DNA of 64,000 nucleotides from Mauremys mutica (Eukaryota > Chordata > Testudines > Geoemydidae). The stretch spans positions 5,125,733 through 5,189,732 of the forward strand of contig NC_059094.1 of assembly GCF_020497125.1 (NCBI RefSeq), in the 5' to 3' direction. Under the pieces are notes generated by a model that was not told the origin of the DNA, ran no database searches, and was given only the letters and a program-made list of their open reading frames with translations. A program made the position numbers and the translations under genes. The first letter of the stretch is position 1. Every line of letters starts with the position of its first letter. Positions 63,691-64,000 of this stretch are shown here, piece by piece.

Positions 63691-64000
63691 TGGCCACTAC
63701 TGAGAGTGCCCAGCAAGGGGGCCAGTTGATGGCAACCATACTCAAAGTGCTCGTTCTATCGGAGCCACTGAGCAATACATCAGATCCATTCACACTGCAG
63801 TCAACTGTGAAACTCCCAGGTCTCTCAGCAGATTCAGGACTGGGCCCTTGTTCCCTGATGAATAACAAGCCATGGTTGGCTCTGTATCCCATCCTTAGTC
63901 CATGCACTCCCCCCATTTTATCGTCTGCAGAGGAACATTGAGAGTCCAGTTTTCTGCTGGCCTAACTTGATTGATTCCTCCTAGAGTAGTGCTTTACAAA
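63691..64000. other. Unannotated sequence
   Basis: I see no supportable feature up to the window end. Confidence 0.4.

Overview
This is vertebrate nuclear DNA, most likely from a turtle or another non-avian reptile. The repeats indicate this: several CR1-type LINE copies of different ages, tRNA-headed MIR/CORE-type SINEs, hAT and Harbinger-like miniature elements, and LTR fragments of kinds I associate with turtle genomes. That assignment is inference from repeat style, not from a host gene. I find no supportable host protein exon, no rRNA or functional tRNA gene, and nothing prokaryotic (no operon, CRISPR array or phage). The window reads as intergenic or deep-intronic sequence.

Layout. 1-10 kb: mostly single-copy sequence with scattered SINEs and two palindromic miniature elements (3.6-4.0 and 6.4-6.6 kb). 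10.2-16.4 kb: a repeat cluster with a GC-rich block, a CR1 3' end (11.7-12.1 kb), a 1.9-kb inverted-terminus element holding a 64-bp minisatellite and a second nested element (13.16-15.09 kb), and a solo LTR with 5-bp target duplications (15,684-16,355). 16.4-33.7 kb: mostly unannotatable GC-rich sequence with SINEs, a 292-bp hAT miniature element with an 8-bp duplication (25,963-26,254), and AT-richer patches that could be conserved enhancers. 33.8-36.0 kb: a 2.26-kb CR1 copy on the minus strand with a broken reverse-transcriptase frame. 37.2-38.3 kb: a degenerate telomere-like CTAACCC tract followed by two inverted-repeat transposons. 42-45 kb: a 21-bp perfect-stem hairpin and two hAT miniature elements with 8-bp duplications.

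The most striking locus is 47.6-52.7 kb. An old minus-strand CR1 was interrupted by a pair of inverted SINE-like copies, one of which carries a Harbinger-like element at a TTA duplication. It was also interrupted by a roughly 2.9-kb unclassified element with a TATA box and about 60 copies of a 38-bp minisatellite, and a younger CR1 later inserted into that element. The CR1 reverse-transcriptase reading resumes across the insertion, so the order of events can be read from the sequence. The minisatellite also has a higher-order repeat with a 1,357-bp offset.

Beyond 53 kb are two adjacent miniature elements (55.2-55.9 kb), a minus-strand LTR (57.6-58.6 kb), a second copy of the inverted-terminus family (61.9-62.7 kb), and a terminal repeat carrying several ZNF143-like motifs (63.2-63.7 kb). 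Nothing here forms a pathway; the genes present are decayed transposon genes. I did not find a new enzymatic or defence system. The nested minisatellite element is the best candidate for something under-described.
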